From Thermanaeromonas toyohensis ToBE (lineage in GTDB: Bacteria > Bacillota > DSM-521 > Neomoorellales > Neomoorellaceae): DNA of 64,000 nucleotides. The notes under the pieces are model-generated. The model was not told the DNA's origin, did not search any database, and saw only the letters and a list, made by a program, of their open reading frames with translations. This document shows positions 46,577 through 56,152 of this stretch, in pieces (the stretch's first letter is position 1; the number at the start of each line of letters is the position of its first letter). The DNA lies in assembly GCF_900176005.1 (NCBI RefSeq), contig NZ_LT838272.1, positions 1,693,587-1,757,586 of the forward strand, read 5' to 3'. The translations under genes and the position numbers were made by a program.

Positions 46577-46620
46577 CCTTATTATACCAACCTTGAAGAG
46601 TTTGTAGCTACTTGGGTGCG
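46577..46620. other. Probable att junction at the right end of the integrated element
   Basis: Between the recombinase stop (46576) and the resumption of tepA homology at [11 protein letters not shown] (from 46612) the frame of tepA is closed by TGA at 46594. Serine integrases usually lie next to their att site, so the crossover core should fall within these few dozen bases, in the codons for the GGxSIGVP segment of TepA. Confidence 0.55.
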
Positions 46621-46983
46621 ATAGGGGTGCCCATCGCCGTAGCAGCAAACCATTCCTTTATTGCCGCAACGGCTACCATGACCATACATCCCATTCGCCT
46701 TACAGGCCTGGTGATAGGTGTGCCGCAGACCTATGAATACCTAGATAAAATGCAGGACCGGGTAGTTCGGTTTGTTACCGAGCATTCCCGGATTTCGGAG
46801 GCCAAATTCCGGGAGCTCATGTTCCGGACTGGCGAATTGGCCCGGGATATAGGAACAGTGCTGGTAGGGCGAGATGCTGTAGAAGTAGGATTGATCGATG
46901 AAGTGGGGGGAATCTCCCAGGCAGTAAACTACCTGCGTAAGCTTATTGCTGAAGGTGCTCCAGGGCCAGGCGGTTTACATTAG
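46612..46983 (+). pseudogene. tepA: 3' half of tepA (ClpP/SppA-like translocation-enhancing protease)
   Basis: The 123 residues match the C-terminal half of Tep[66 protein letters not shown]. TepA is a ClpP-fold protein of about 245 residues; the N-terminal half with the oxyanion and serine regions is missing. The fragment starts at the recombinase border, and ylzJ and ftsK follow in the conserved order, so this is the native locus split by an insertion. The fragment alone should be inactive unless the element excises. Confidence 0.85.
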
Positions 46984-47153
46984 AGTGGGGTCTACATTTT
47001 ATGGTAGTTTGCTGTTACACCATAAAAGAAACGGTTCATCAGTAGCTGCATAACCGGGTATAAGTAAATCCCTCGTAGTGCTGCTTTATTAGGGAAAAAC
47101 AGGGAGATTTTAGGCACATATCTACATTATTAGTGGTAGGAGGTTTCTAACGC

Positions 47154-47378
47154 ATGATTCTATATAGCCCTATGGTCCCGGAACTGGTTTGGGAAGGGGC
47201 TGAGGAATACCACCCCGTATTTCAAGAGGTTAAGGTCGGGCACATAACTTTAGTGGTGGAACCCTTAACCTTTGCTCAAGCCCGGGTAGTACGGCTTATA
47301 AGTACCGACCCGGCTGATTACCTATATAGCCCTTACCAGCCGGGTAAGATTTTAGAATTTACTCCTAGAGCAACCTAA
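47154..47378 (+). CDS. ylzJ: YlzJ-like protein
   Basis: A 74-residue protein opening MILYSPMVPELVWEG, with VEPLTFAQARVVRLISTDP, YLYSPYQPG and a short end. The pattern and the location between tepA and ftsK/spoIIIE match YlzJ of Bacillus and related spore-formers. Function is unknown. ATG 47154 follows GTAGGAGG. A terminator lies 40 bases after the stop. Confidence 0.85.
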   Translation: MILYSPMVPELVWEGAEEYHPVFQEVKVGHITLVVEPLTFAQARVVRLISTDPADYLYSPYQPGKILEFTPRAT

Positions 47379-47417
47379 AATCTATAAAGTTGTTCTAACA
47401 CACTTAAGGCTCCTCTT

Positions 47418-47447
47418 AGGCAGCTTGCTTATACGGGCTGCCTTTTT
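47418..47447 (+). terminator. Terminator after ylzJ
   Basis: AGGCAGC/GCTGCCT form a seven-pair stem with a 12-base loop followed by a five-T run, ending the tepA-ylzJ transcript before ftsK. Confidence 0.75.
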
Positions 47448-47512
47448 GATGTAGGGAGGGACAAGGAATTTTCTTTACAATGTAGAAATAGTAGCTGCTG
47501 GGGTGATGGAAA

Positions 47513-49786
47513 ATGCCACCTACCAGGCCAGTCACCAACAAGGTTAAAAATGAAATTCTAGGGGTCGCTTTACTGGCCCTGGCCCTTCTTTTTTCTGCAG
47601 GGATTTATGCTACTGCCACAGGATGGATGAACCCCAGCGCAACTATAGGGGCATTGGGTAATCTTATGGTAAAGGTTTTAGAAGGGTTAACCGGCCAGGG
47701 AAAGTTTATGGTGCCTTTGTTTTTGACCCTATGGGGGTTAAGGCTTATTGTTGGCGCACCAGGGAGAGGGCTAAAGCCGCGCTTGTGGGGTTCTATACTA
47801 TTTTTGTTAGTACTTTTGACCGGCCTGCACCAGCCTCTGGTGCCTGGACATAAAGCTAAGGAGCTCCTAGCCTTAGGCTTGACTGGCCAGGGGGGCGGGG
47901 TGGTAGGGGGCTTAATGTCTGTTATCTTTATGGCTATCTTTGGCCGGGTGGGAACTTGGATCGTATTGGGGGCTACAGGGGTTATAGCTTTCCTTCTTTT
48001 TACTGGTATCTCCCTCCAAGATATTTTAACTTCCTTAGTTTTAAAATTTAGCCGTCTAGGAGGCGCAATTAAACAAGGACTGGTAAATTTTCTTTATACA
48101 GAAGTAGAAGTAGCCGAAGAGGAAGAAGAGAAAAAAATACCACCAGCCAATACTTCAGGGCATGAAGCAGTACCGGTTATTGTGGAAACCCCTACTCCGG
48201 CGCCATTCACTGCAGTAATTAAGGAAGAGCCAGTCCAAGCTAAAGTTTATCCAGAAACCCCTCTACCACCTGTAGAAGAAGAAAGCAGGCGTCGGCGCCG
48301 TTCCCGGGTGGCCCTTCCGCCAGTACAAGAGCCTCTGGAAGAAGAAGGGTTGGATAATTATGTTTTACCGCCCTTGTCGTTATTACATAAGCCAGCTAAA
48401 ATTAAGAATCCGCGACTGGAGAAAGATATAGGTGAGCGAATTAAAATCCTAGAAGATACCTTGGAAAGCTTTGGAGTTAAAGTTAAGGTAACCCAGGTTA
48501 GCTGTGGACCAGCAGTTACCCGGTATGAAGTTCAGCCGGCTCCTGGTATTAAAGTTAGCCGGATAGTTAGTCTGGCTGATGATATTGCCTTAAGTCTAGC
48601 AGCCCCTCAGGTGAGAATAGAAGCACCTATACCAGGCAAGGCTGCCATAGGTATAGAAGTACCTAATAAAGAAGTTGCAATAGTTCACTTAAGGGAAGTC
48701 CTGGAGACCCCCGCCTTTACTGAGGCTACTAGCAAGCTGACCCTAGCCTTAGGCAAAGATATTGCCGGGAATCCTGTAATTGCGGATCTGGCCAAGATGC
48801 CCCACCTCCTAATTGCGGGAGCTACAGGTTCAGGAAAGAGCGTGTGCCTTAACGCTTTGATTTGTAGTATGCTCTTTAAAGCCAAGCCTCACGAATTAAA
48901 GTTCCTCATGATAGATCCTAAAATGGTGGAACTTACCCAATATAACGGTATCCCCCATCTTTTAGCTCCGGTGGTAAGCCACCCTAAAAAAGCGGCAGCC
49001 GCTTTACATTGGATGGTAAATGAAATGGAAAAACGCTACGAGCTCTTCGCTGCTGCTGGAGTGAAGGATATAAACCGGTATAACCGTTGGGTACAGAGGG
49101 AAAATGTTGGTAGGGAATTTCTACCCCTTGTGGTAGTAGTCATAGACGAATTGGCTGATCTTATGATGGTGGCACCGGCCGATGTAGAAGATGCTATCTG
49201 TAGGTTGGCTCAGATGGCCCGGGCGGCTGGTATTCATTTGGTGGTGGCTACCCAGCGTCCTTCTGTGGACGTGATTACTGGGCTTATCAAGGCTAATATC
49301 TCTGCCCGGATCGCCTTTGCCGTCTCCTCTCAGATTGACTCCCGCACTATTTTAGATATGGCAGGAGCAGAGAAGCTTTTAGGTCGTGGGGATATGCTCT
49401 TTTTACCTACAGGAGCTACCAAGCCCATCCGGGTCCAAGGAGCTTATGTTTCGGATCGCGAGGTAGAAGATTTGGTTACCTACATTAAACAGCAAGGTCG
49501 ACCAGAATATAATCTCAACTTTTTAAAGGAAGAGGAAACTGTCCTTACCGATGAAGAAGAGGACGAGTTATTGCCGGCTGCAGTACGGGTGGTCTTGGAG
49601 ACCGGCCAAGCTTCTATCTCTATGTTACAAAGGCGTTTACGTGTAGGATACGCTCGAGCCGCCCGGCTGATGGATATGATGGAAGCCCGGGGGTTTGTAG
49701 GCGGCCCAGAAGGAACCAAGCCTAGAGCTATATTAATTAATTGGGAGGAATACCGGCGCCTTTTTGGGGAAGCTGGGGAATCTTGA
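47513..49786 (+). CDS. ftsK: FtsK/SpoIIIE-family DNA translocase
   Basis: The 757-residue protein has an N-terminal membrane part (several hydrophobic segments up to about residue 175), an acidic and Pro-rich linker, then the FtsK motor. The alpha/beta part includes [17 protein letters not shown]. Walker A is [17 protein letters not shown], Walker B is [12 protein letters not shown], and [17 protein letters not shown] follows. The C-terminal gamma winged helix ([20 protein letters not shown]) would read chromosome-orientation sequences. It moves DNA through the division or sporulation septum. Position after tepA-ylzJ matches spoIIIE in Bacillus, so it may serve as SpoIIIE. Confidence 0.95.
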   Translation: MPPTRPVTNKVKNEILGVALLALALLFSAGIYATATGWMNPSATIGALGNLMVKVLEGLTGQGKFMVPLFLTLWGLRLIVGAPGRGLKPRLWGSILFLLVLLTGLHQPLVPGHKAKELLALGLTGQGGGVVGGLMSVIFMAIFGRVGTWIVLGATGVIAFLLFTGISLQDILTSLVLKFSRLGGAIKQGLVNFLYTEVEVAEEEEEKKIPPANTSGHEAVPVIVETPTPAPFTAVIKEEPVQAKVYPETPLPPVEEESRRRRRSRVALPPVQEPLEEEGLDNYVLPPLSLLHKPAKIKNPRLEKDIGERIKILEDTLESFGVKVKVTQVSCGPAVTRYEVQPAPGIKVSRIVSLADDIALSLAAPQVRIEAPIPGKAAIGIEVPNKEVAIVHLREVLETPAFTEATSKLTLALGKDIAGNPVIADLAKMPHLLIAGATGSGKSVCLNALICSMLFKAKPHELKFLMIDPKMVELTQYNGIPHLLAPVVSHPKKAAAALHWMVNEMEKRYELFAAAGVKDINRYNRWVQRENVGREFLPLVVVVIDELADLMMVAPADVEDAICRLAQMARAAGIHLVVATQRPSVDVITGLIKANISARIAFAVSSQIDSRTILDMAGAEKLLGRGDMLFLPTGATKPIRVQGAYVSDREVEDLVTYIKQQGRPEYNLNFLKEEETVLTDEEEDELLPAAVRVVLETGQASISMLQRRLRVGYARAARLMDMMEARGFVGGPEGTKPRAILINWEEYRRLFGEAGES

Positions 49787-49885
49787 CAAAACAGATAGGC
49801 CGATTTTCAAGGAAGGATTCTTAAGGTACAATGTAGAAGGTGGTTGCGGGAAGATGTTTAAGGATGCATTTTAGGGGTGTACTTT

Positions 49886-50659
49886 ATGGGAAGAATAGGC
49901 GAGGCGCTCCGTAAAGCTCGTGAAGAAAAAGGTATAACCTTAAGGCAGGCTGAAGAAGCCACGAAGATCCGCCTTAAATACCTAGATGCTCTAGAACGGG
50001 AAGAGTTTACCCAACTTCCAGGGCGGGTATATGCTATAGGTTTTTTGCGTAATTATGCCCGGTATTTGGGCCTTAATTGGCAAGAATTGGTGGACGAGCT
50101 CAAAGCCCAGTGGCCTCCTGAAGAAGAGATTAAACCGACTCCCTCTTCCACTATCCAGGAAAAAAGGCCTAAAAAAGGTTTCCTTACCCGGTGGTTAGGT
50201 ATCCTCCTGGTATTAGTGTTGTTATGGGCGGTAAATCAAGGGTACAACCGTTACCGCCTGACTTTGGGAAGCAGTACTTCTTTTCCTCCGGTAGAAGAAA
50301 AACCGTCTCAGGTCGTATCCCCGCCGCCCAGCCCTGCTCCGCCACCTCCCTCCCTACCTAAAGTGAGCGGCGTAGAAGTTAAAATATACATTAAAGAAAA
50401 GCAATGCTGGATAAGCGTTAAGGTGGACGGTAGGGAGGTCTTTGCGGGAATTTTAAAAGGTGGGGAGAGCCGTACTTTCCGCGGAGAACGCGAGATCACC
50501 CTCACCTTAGGGAATGCTGGGGTAGCAGAAGTTACAGTGAATAATGAGATCTTACCTCCTCTAGGTAAGGTAGGAGAAGTGGTTACCCGTACCTTTACTA
50601 CTTCAGGGGCAACAAGCGAAAAAGTAGATAATACCGGAAGAGTAAGTAGTACCCGCTAA
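49886..50659 (+). CDS. rodZ: RodZ-like helix-turn-helix membrane protein
   Basis: The 257-residue protein has an N-terminal HTH of the RodZ type (IGEALRKAREEKGITLRQAE, YLDALEREEFTQLPG, YAIGFLRNYARYLGL), a basic juxtamembrane stretch, one transmembrane helix (WLGILLVLVLLWAVNQGY), a Pro-rich linker and a C-terminal beta domain of the DUF4115 kind (CWISVKVDGREVFAGIL). RodZ links MreB to the membrane for rod shape. ATG 49886 is chosen with AGGGGTG six bases upstream rather than GTG 49877. It lies between ftsK and rimO, as in many Clostridia. Confidence 0.87.
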   Translation: MGRIGEALRKAREEKGITLRQAEEATKIRLKYLDALEREEFTQLPGRVYAIGFLRNYARYLGLNWQELVDELKAQWPPEEEIKPTPSSTIQEKRPKKGFLTRWLGILLVLVLLWAVNQGYNRYRLTLGSSTSFPPVEEKPSQVVSPPPSPAPPPPSLPKVSGVEVKIYIKEKQCWISVKVDGREVFAGILKGGESRTFRGEREITLTLGNAGVAEVTVNNEILPPLGKVGEVVTRTFTTSGATSEKVDNTGRVSSTR

Positions 50660-50708
50660 TAGAATATTTCTAGTTAAGATGGATAACGGTTGCGGAGGAT
50701 GGCTAAGA

Positions 50709-52049
50709 ATGGCTAAAGTAGCTTTGCTCACCTTGGGTTGTGCTAAAAATCAAGTAGATAGTGAGTACATGATGGGGGTGCTGGAAGAGAGCGACCACGA
50801 GCTAGTAGACAGCCTGGATAAGGCTGAAGTAGTGATAGTAAACACTTGTAGTTTTATTACTCCTGCTAAAGAAGAGGCTCTGGAGGTCATCCTGGAGGTG
50901 GCCCAGGCCAGGAAGGGCCTATATCCCTATATAATTGTTGCCGGGTGTCTAGCCCAGCAGCATGCCCGTGAATTGTTCAGTGAGCTTCCAGAGGTTAGCG
51001 CCTTTATAGGTCCAGGAGCCATTCCCCGTCTAGCCCATATCATTGGAGAGGTGCTCCGGGGTAAACGGGTATTGGATGTTCCCCTTGCTGGAGAAGAAAA
51101 CTATAGGGGGCTTCCCCGTACTCGCTTACGCATAGGGCCTACGGCCTATCTTAAGATAGCTGAGGGTTGCAATAATAAGTGTAGCTACTGCACTATCCCG
51201 CAGATTAAGGGACCCTACCGGAGCCGGCCCTTGGAAGACCTTTTGACTGAAGCCCGCTTTCTCATCTCCCGGGGAGCCCAGGAACTGGTACTCGTTGCCC
51301 AGGATACTACCGCCTATGGCCTGGACCTATACGGTTCCTTAGCTCTTCCCGTTCTACTGCGGGAACTTGCCCACCTACCGGGGGTCAAATGGTTGCGCCT
51401 CCTGTATGCTTATCCTACCCGTATAACCCCTGAACTTATAGAGGTCATGGCCGAGGAAGATAAAATCTGCCGTTACCTGGACTTACCCCTCCAGCATGCC
51501 CATCCAGAGATATTGCAGGCCATGGGGCGGCCTGGGACATTGGAGGCGGCGCGCAAGGCCTTAAGTAGGCTGAAAGCTACCTTACCAGAAATAGCCCTGC
51601 GTTCTACCTTCATTGTGGGGTTTCCAGGAGAAAGGGAAACCCATTTTCGTGAGTTACTCAACTTTTTAGAAGAAATCCGTTTTGACTGGGTAGGGGCTTT
51701 TATTTTTTCCCCAGAAGAAGGGACCCCGGCTAGTCGTCTTCCAGGGCAAGTACCGGAAGAAATTAAAAAAGCGCGGTATGAGCGTCTCCTTTCGCACCAG
51801 CAGCATATTACAGAAGAAAAAAACTTGGCCTGGGTGGGCCGTGAGACAGAAGTTTTGATAGAGGGTAGAGCCTCCCTGGAAGAGGGGGAAGTGCTGGTGG
51901 GCCGTAGTTTCCGCCAGGCCCCCGAAGTGGATGGTGTTATTTACCTTAAAGTAGAGAAGTCCTTAGGAGTGAGGCCTGGAGAACTAGTAAAGGCTAAGCT
52001 TTTAGCAGTTAAAAATATTTATGATCTTTGGGGACAGGTGCTTTTCTGA
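50709..52049 (+). CDS. rimO: Ribosomal protein S12 methylthiotransferase RimO
   Basis: A 446-residue radical SAM methylthiotransferase that modifies an aspartate of ribosomal protein S12. N-terminal UPF0004 domain with three cluster cysteines (LTLGCAKNQVDSEYM, VNTCSFI, VAGCLAQQ), radical SAM motif EGCNNKCSYCTIPQIKG, and C-terminal TRAM domain. AKNQVDSE and the roughly 440-residue length favour RimO over MiaB. ATG 50709 has GGAGG ten bases upstream. Confidence 0.94.
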   Translation: MAKVALLTLGCAKNQVDSEYMMGVLEESDHELVDSLDKAEVVIVNTCSFITPAKEEALEVILEVAQARKGLYPYIIVAGCLAQQHARELFSELPEVSAFIGPGAIPRLAHIIGEVLRGKRVLDVPLAGEENYRGLPRTRLRIGPTAYLKIAEGCNNKCSYCTIPQIKGPYRSRPLEDLLTEARFLISRGAQELVLVAQDTTAYGLDLYGSLALPVLLRELAHLPGVKWLRLLYAYPTRITPELIEVMAEEDKICRYLDLPLQHAHPEILQAMGRPGTLEAARKALSRLKATLPEIALRSTFIVGFPGERETHFRELLNFLEEIRFDWVGAFIFSPEEGTPASRLPGQVPEEIKKARYERLLSHQQHITEEKNLAWVGRETEVLIEGRASLEEGEVLVGRSFRQAPEVDGVIYLKVEKSLGVRPGELVKAKLLAVKNIYDLWGQVLF

Positions 52050-52185
52050 GGGTTTTTGCTTCTATAAAGGATTAGGCGCAAAGGCTTTAGTATCTATAAC
52101 CCACTAAAACCAAGTAATTACTAAGGCTTCTAATTTAGACTTCTGGTATAATGGAAGGTGCTATCCCTAACAAGGAGGTTTTCCC

Positions 52186-52734
52186 TTGTTCGGGCAAGGT
52201 TGGCGCCTTCATTATGTGATTTTGGCTTGCTTTCTTAGCCTAACCCTTTTAGGGGGAGGCCATCTTTTATATCAAAGGTTCTTATGGGAGAAATCTTTAG
52301 AGAAGAGATTACAAAGCATCCCCCAAGTAGAGGGTGTGACCCTAAAAAGAGAGAAAGACAGGATAGAGGTAGAGCTAGGTCCCACACCTGATCTAAAGCA
52401 AACTTATCTCCAAGTAGAGGAAGCCTTGCGTGATTTTTATCGTCAAAACCCCCCACAATTGGTGATACGGGATCGGCGCTCGGCTAGCCTAGTTAAGGTG
52501 TGGGAAGAGGCCCAGTTCGTGGTATATGAAGCTGCTGTCCGAGGGACTTTTACGGACATGGCTCGAGAAGTAGAAGAGAAGGCCCGGATACGTGGGGCGG
52601 AAGCTAGGTTAGCAGTAGATGGGAAGAGAATTTATGTAGCCTTATATAAGGATTCCTATTTTTTGTATGAGATTATACCCCTTGCACCCCTTCGGGTTCC
52701 CGAGGAAAGGGAAGTGAGGGAGCGCGGTGTGTAA
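52186..52734 (+). CDS. Hypothetical membrane-anchored protein upstream of an FtsH paralogue
   Basis: The 182-residue protein has one N-terminal hydrophobic anchor (LHYVILACFLSLTLLGGGHL) and an extracytoplasmic-type alpha/beta domain (SIPQVEGVTLKREKDRIEVE, LRDFYRQNPPQLVIRDRRS, IRGAEARLAVDGKRIYVALY). I recognise no family. TTG 52186 follows AGGAGG at seven bases. The gene overlaps the next by eight bases, so it is made together with the FtsH-like protease and may be its partner or adaptor. Confidence 0.7.
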   Translation: MFGQGWRLHYVILACFLSLTLLGGGHLLYQRFLWEKSLEKRLQSIPQVEGVTLKREKDRIEVELGPTPDLKQTYLQVEEALRDFYRQNPPQLVIRDRRSASLVKVWEEAQFVVYEAAVRGTFTDMAREVEEKARIRGAEARLAVDGKRIYVALYKDSYFLYEIIPLAPLRVPEEREVRERGV

Positions 52735-54283
52735 AGCCTTGAAAGAGCTAATAGTAGGGAGCGTAATAGGCCTGCTGCTTTTTTTAATTTTACAGGGCTA
52801 TGACGTGATGCCTCTCCTTTTACTAGGCGCTATGTTTTGGGGATTATATTGGCTACTAGATAAAAGGGGGCTTTTTATGGCCCGCCGTTACCGGGCCTAC
52901 TATTCCCAGGAGAGCATAACTTTTGAGAATATTGGTGGACAAACTTTAGCCATTCAGGAGCTTAAAGAAGCTTTGGAATTCCTAAAGCGGAGCGAAGAAG
53001 TTAAAGCCATGGGTATTAGGCCCCTCAAAGGCATTTTATTGAGCGGGCCTCCTGGTACGGGTAAGACACTCCTCGCTAAAGCCGCTGCCTCTTACACAGA
53101 TGCTGTATTCTTAGCCGCTAGCGGTAGTGAATTTATAGAAGTATACGCTGGTGTGGGAGCCCAGAGGATAAGGGAGCTTTTTAACCAAGCTAGGACTCTA
53201 GCTCGCCGGGTAGGTAAGAGCAAAGCCATAATCTTTATCGATGAGCTAGAAATACTAGGGGGAAAACGGGGTACCCACTCCTCCCACCTAGAGTATGATC
53301 AAACCTTAAACCAGCTTTTAGTAGAAATGGACGGCCTGGAAAGCAGCGCTCCACCTTATATTTTGGTGATCGGGGCAACAAATAGGCCCGATCTTTTAGA
53401 TCCTGCCTTGCTACGGCCTGGACGTTTTGATCGGCATGTACGGGTGGAACTTCCAGATCGAGAGGGACGCTTGCAGATTCTTAAACTTCACACAGCCAAT
53501 AAACCCTTAGGCCCAGATGTGGATTTAGAAGCTATAGCCCGGGAAACCTTCGGTTTTTCAGGAGCCCATCTAGAAAGTGTGGCTAATGAAGCGGCTATTT
53601 TAGCCCTGCGCTCCCGCTCACCTGTTATACGTCAGGTTCATCTGCGGGAGGCGGTGGACAAAGTGATGCTGGGAGAAAAATTGCCTAGGAAACCCAGGCG
53701 AGAAGAGCTATTCCGCCTTTCGGTACATGAAGCAGGACACGCGTTGATGAGCGAGCTGCTAAACCCAAAGTCTGTCACCCAAATTACTATCATGTCTCGA
53801 GGTCAGGCCCTGGGTTATACCCGCCAAAAACCCCAGGACGATATATATCTTTATACCCGGGAGCACTTGGAAGCCCAGATCTGTATTTGCCTGGCCGGTT
53901 CTGTAGCAGAAGTTTTGCTTTTGGGAAGCAAGAGCACAGGTTCGGTAAACGATTTTAAAGAAGCTGTACGACTAGCCAAACTTATGGTAACCTCGGGGCT
54001 GTCTGAGTGGGGGGTGGTAGACGAAGAAAGTTTAACACCTGCCCAGTTGCACCGGGCTATTAAAGGTATTATTACAGGCCTAGAAAAACGAACGAAGGAA
54101 GTTTTAACCCCCTATCGGGCCTTACTAGAACAGATTGCTCAAAAACTTACGCGGGAGGAAACCATGAGCGGGGATACTTTGCGCTCCTTCCTCCCTCAAG
54201 CGGGAGAGAGGAAATATGCGGCTGTTTATCGCCCTAACCTTTTCTCCGGAGCTGGTCGAGAAGCTTTCAGCTGCCCAAGATGA
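52727..54283 (+). CDS. FtsH-like AAA+ zinc metalloprotease (short paralogue)
   Basis: The 518-residue protein has two hydrophobic segments at the N-terminus, an AAA module (Walker A LSGPPGTGKTLLAK, Walker B AIIFIDELEIL, second region of homology ATNRPDLLDPALLRPGRFDR) and an FtsH-type zinc protease domain with HEAGH in LSVHEAGHALMSEL. It lacks the periplasmic loop of true FtsH and is about 100 residues shorter. It should degrade membrane or cytoplasmic proteins with ATP. It is coupled to the anchored protein before it and overlaps thpR after it by 68 bases. GTG 52727 overlaps the upstream stop. Confidence 0.88.
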   Translation: MCKALKELIVGSVIGLLLFLILQGYDVMPLLLLGAMFWGLYWLLDKRGLFMARRYRAYYSQESITFENIGGQTLAIQELKEALEFLKRSEEVKAMGIRPLKGILLSGPPGTGKTLLAKAAASYTDAVFLAASGSEFIEVYAGVGAQRIRELFNQARTLARRVGKSKAIIFIDELEILGGKRGTHSSHLEYDQTLNQLLVEMDGLESSAPPYILVIGATNRPDLLDPALLRPGRFDRHVRVELPDREGRLQILKLHTANKPLGPDVDLEAIARETFGFSGAHLESVANEAAILALRSRSPVIRQVHLREAVDKVMLGEKLPRKPRREELFRLSVHEAGHALMSELLNPKSVTQITIMSRGQALGYTRQKPQDDIYLYTREHLEAQICICLAGSVAEVLLLGSKSTGSVNDFKEAVRLAKLMVTSGLSEWGVVDEESLTPAQLHRAIKGIITGLEKRTKEVLTPYRALLEQIAQKLTREETMSGDTLRSFLPQAGERKYAAVYRPNLFSGAGREAFSCPR

Positions 54284-54764
54284 ACTTCGCCAGTGCCGAG
54301 TAGATGTAAAATGGGTAGAGAAAGAAAATCTGCACTTAACCCTAAAATTCCTAGGCGAAGTCCCTCCGGAAACAGCTAGGGAGGTTATTGCTGCCCTTAG
54401 CCGGGGAGTCCAAGGTATAGGGAAATTGGAGTTAGAGGTTAAAGGGGCGGGGGTTTTTCCTAACTGGGCCCGGCCGCGGGTGATCTGGGTCGGCCTTACC
54501 CCTCACCCTGGGCTGCGGGAGTTACACCGTTCCCTAGAACAAGAGTTGGTAACCTTGGGTTTTCCTCCGGAAAGTTTTAGCCCCCATATTACCTTGGGGC
54601 GGATGAAATCTACAGCTAATTGGCCGGCGTTAAAAGAGAACCTCCTTAGGTGGCAGCACAAAGTATGGGGGGAGGAGAAGGTAGATAAAGTAGTATTAAT
54701 GCAAAGCCATCTTACTCCCCGAGGCCCCCGTTACCAGGTCATGGAGACTTTTCCCTTGACGTAA
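54216..54764 (+). CDS. thpR: RNA 2',3'-cyclic phosphodiesterase ThpR (LigT family)
   Basis: The 182-residue 2H phosphoesterase has both HxTx motifs, HLTL in ENLHLTLKFLG and HITL in FSPHITLGRM, in an otherwise standard LigT frame (MRLFIALTFSPELVEKL). The enzyme opens 2',3'-cyclic phosphate ends of RNA. ATG 54216 lies within the end of the FtsH-like gene with GGGAGAGAGG upstream, so the two are translationally coupled. The next gene, recA, starts 53 bases after it. Confidence 0.92.
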   Translation: MRLFIALTFSPELVEKLSAAQDELRQCRVDVKWVEKENLHLTLKFLGEVPPETAREVIAALSRGVQGIGKLELEVKGAGVFPNWARPRVIWVGLTPHPGLRELHRSLEQELVTLGFPPESFSPHITLGRMKSTANWPALKENLLRWQHKVWGEEKVDKVVLMQSHLTPRGPRYQVMETFPLT

Positions 54765-54817
54765 ACCTATACTATTTTCTAAAATGGAACTAGCAACCTA
54801 TAGGAGGTAACTCCTAC

Positions 54818-55861
54818 GTGTCATTAACGGATAAGCAGAAGATGTTAGAACATACCGTAAGCCTCATCGAGAGGCATTTCGGTAAAGGTTCCATAATGAA
54901 ATTAGGCGAAGCCGGGGCGCGGCTTAATGTAGAAGTTATACCTACTGGTGCCCTGACCTTAGATATAGCTTTAGGAGTCGGTGGGGTGCCGCGGGGTAGG
55001 ATAGTGGAGATCTTTGGACCGGAGTCTTCAGGTAAGACTACTGTAGCTTTACATATAATTGCTGAAGCCCAAAAACAGGGTGGTACCGCAGCTTTTATTG
55101 ATGCAGAACACGCTCTAGATCCTTTTTATGCCCGTAAGGTAGGGGTAGATATAGATAACCTGCTAGTTTCACAGCCCGATACTGGAGAGCAGGCCCTGGA
55201 AATAGCCGAGATACTGGTGAAAAGCGGGGCTGTGGATGTGGTAGTAATTGATTCCGTGGCCGCCTTAGTACCCAGGGCGGAATTAGAAGGCCAAATAGGA
55301 GATGCCTTTGTAGGCCTCCAGGCTCGGCTAATGTCCCAAGCTTTACGGAAATTAGCAGGAGTGGTTTCCAAGTCCCGTACTGTGGCTATCTTTATAAACC
55401 AGTTGCGCGAAAAAGTAGGGGTTCCGGCCTACGTTAACCCTGAAACCACTCCAGGCGGTAGGGCTTTAAAATTTTACGCTTCTGTCCGGCTAGACGTGCG
55501 CAAGGTAGACAACATAAAGCAAGGTGCAGAGATCCTCGGCAGCCGTACTCGGGTGAAGGTAGTGAAAAACAAGGTAGCCCCACCTTTTCGCCAGGCAGAA
55601 TTTGACATAATTTATGGCCGTGGTATTGATAATGAAGGGTGTCTTGTAGACTTAGGGGTGGAACTGGGTTTAATCAAGAAGAGCGGTACGTGGTACTCTT
55701 TTGGAGACGAACGTCTGGGACAAGGCAGAGAGGCAGCCAAGGAATATCTGCGCCAGCACCCGGAGCTGGCTTCCACCTTGACTGAGAGAATTAAACAGAA
55801 GGTGGTAAGCGGGGCAGGCTCCCTTAAACTTATAGCTACTGATGTTACCTTGGAAGAGTAA
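54818..55861 (+). CDS. recA: RecA recombinase
   Basis: A 347-residue RecA with Walker [14 protein letters not shown], Walker [19 protein letters not shown], the L1/L2 region ([24 protein letters not shown]) and [16 protein letters not shown]. It forms the nucleoprotein filament for recombination and SOS induction, and its co-protease activity would trigger the S24 repressor encoded at 34938. GTG 54818 follows GGAGGTAACTCC. I see no clear LexA box in the short upstream region, so it may be transcribed from thpR or the FtsH operon. Confidence 0.97.
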   Translation: MSLTDKQKMLEHTVSLIERHFGKGSIMKLGEAGARLNVEVIPTGALTLDIALGVGGVPRGRIVEIFGPESSGKTTVALHIIAEAQKQGGTAAFIDAEHALDPFYARKVGVDIDNLLVSQPDTGEQALEIAEILVKSGAVDVVVIDSVAALVPRAELEGQIGDAFVGLQARLMSQALRKLAGVVSKSRTVAIFINQLREKVGVPAYVNPETTPGGRALKFYASVRLDVRKVDNIKQGAEILGSRTRVKVVKNKVAPPFRQAEFDIIYGRGIDNEGCLVDLGVELGLIKKSGTWYSFGDERLGQGREAAKEYLRQHPELASTLTERIKQKVVSGAGSLKLIATDVTLEE

Positions 55862-55971
55862 GCTTTCTTACAGGTTTTGTATCCTTGACAGTGTCTAAAC
55901 CACATACTACAATACCATCGAGGGAAACTGGGTGTTAGGCTGACTACCAAGTCCTTGAAATAGATGCACTG

Positions 55972-56029
55972 GCAGGAAGTTTTTGGTTTGGTATTAAAGT
56001 AAGGGACCAAGGGGGTTTCCTGCTTTTTT
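55972..56029 (+). terminator. Terminator after recA
   Basis: GCAGGAA at 55972 and TTCCTGC at 56017-56023 form a seven-pair stem enclosing about 38 bases, followed by six T. The long loop is unusual. Confidence 0.5.
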
Positions 56030-56103
56030 AGCAGGGGGCAGTAAGCAAGGAGGGTGCATTTAGGCATCCTTCAAGGAAAAAATTGGTAGGATACCTTGCC
56101 GGA

Positions 56104-56130
56104 AGCCGGGTTTCTGCTCGGCTTTATTTT
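56104..56130 (+). terminator. Hairpin with T-rich tail before rny
   Basis: AGCCGGG and CTCGGCT form a seven-pair stem (one G-T) with a six-base loop, followed by TTATTTT. It lies 25 bases before the rny start, so it may attenuate rny or end recA readthrough. Confidence 0.6.
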
Positions 56131-56152
56131 ATGTTAAGGGGGTGAGAAGGAT

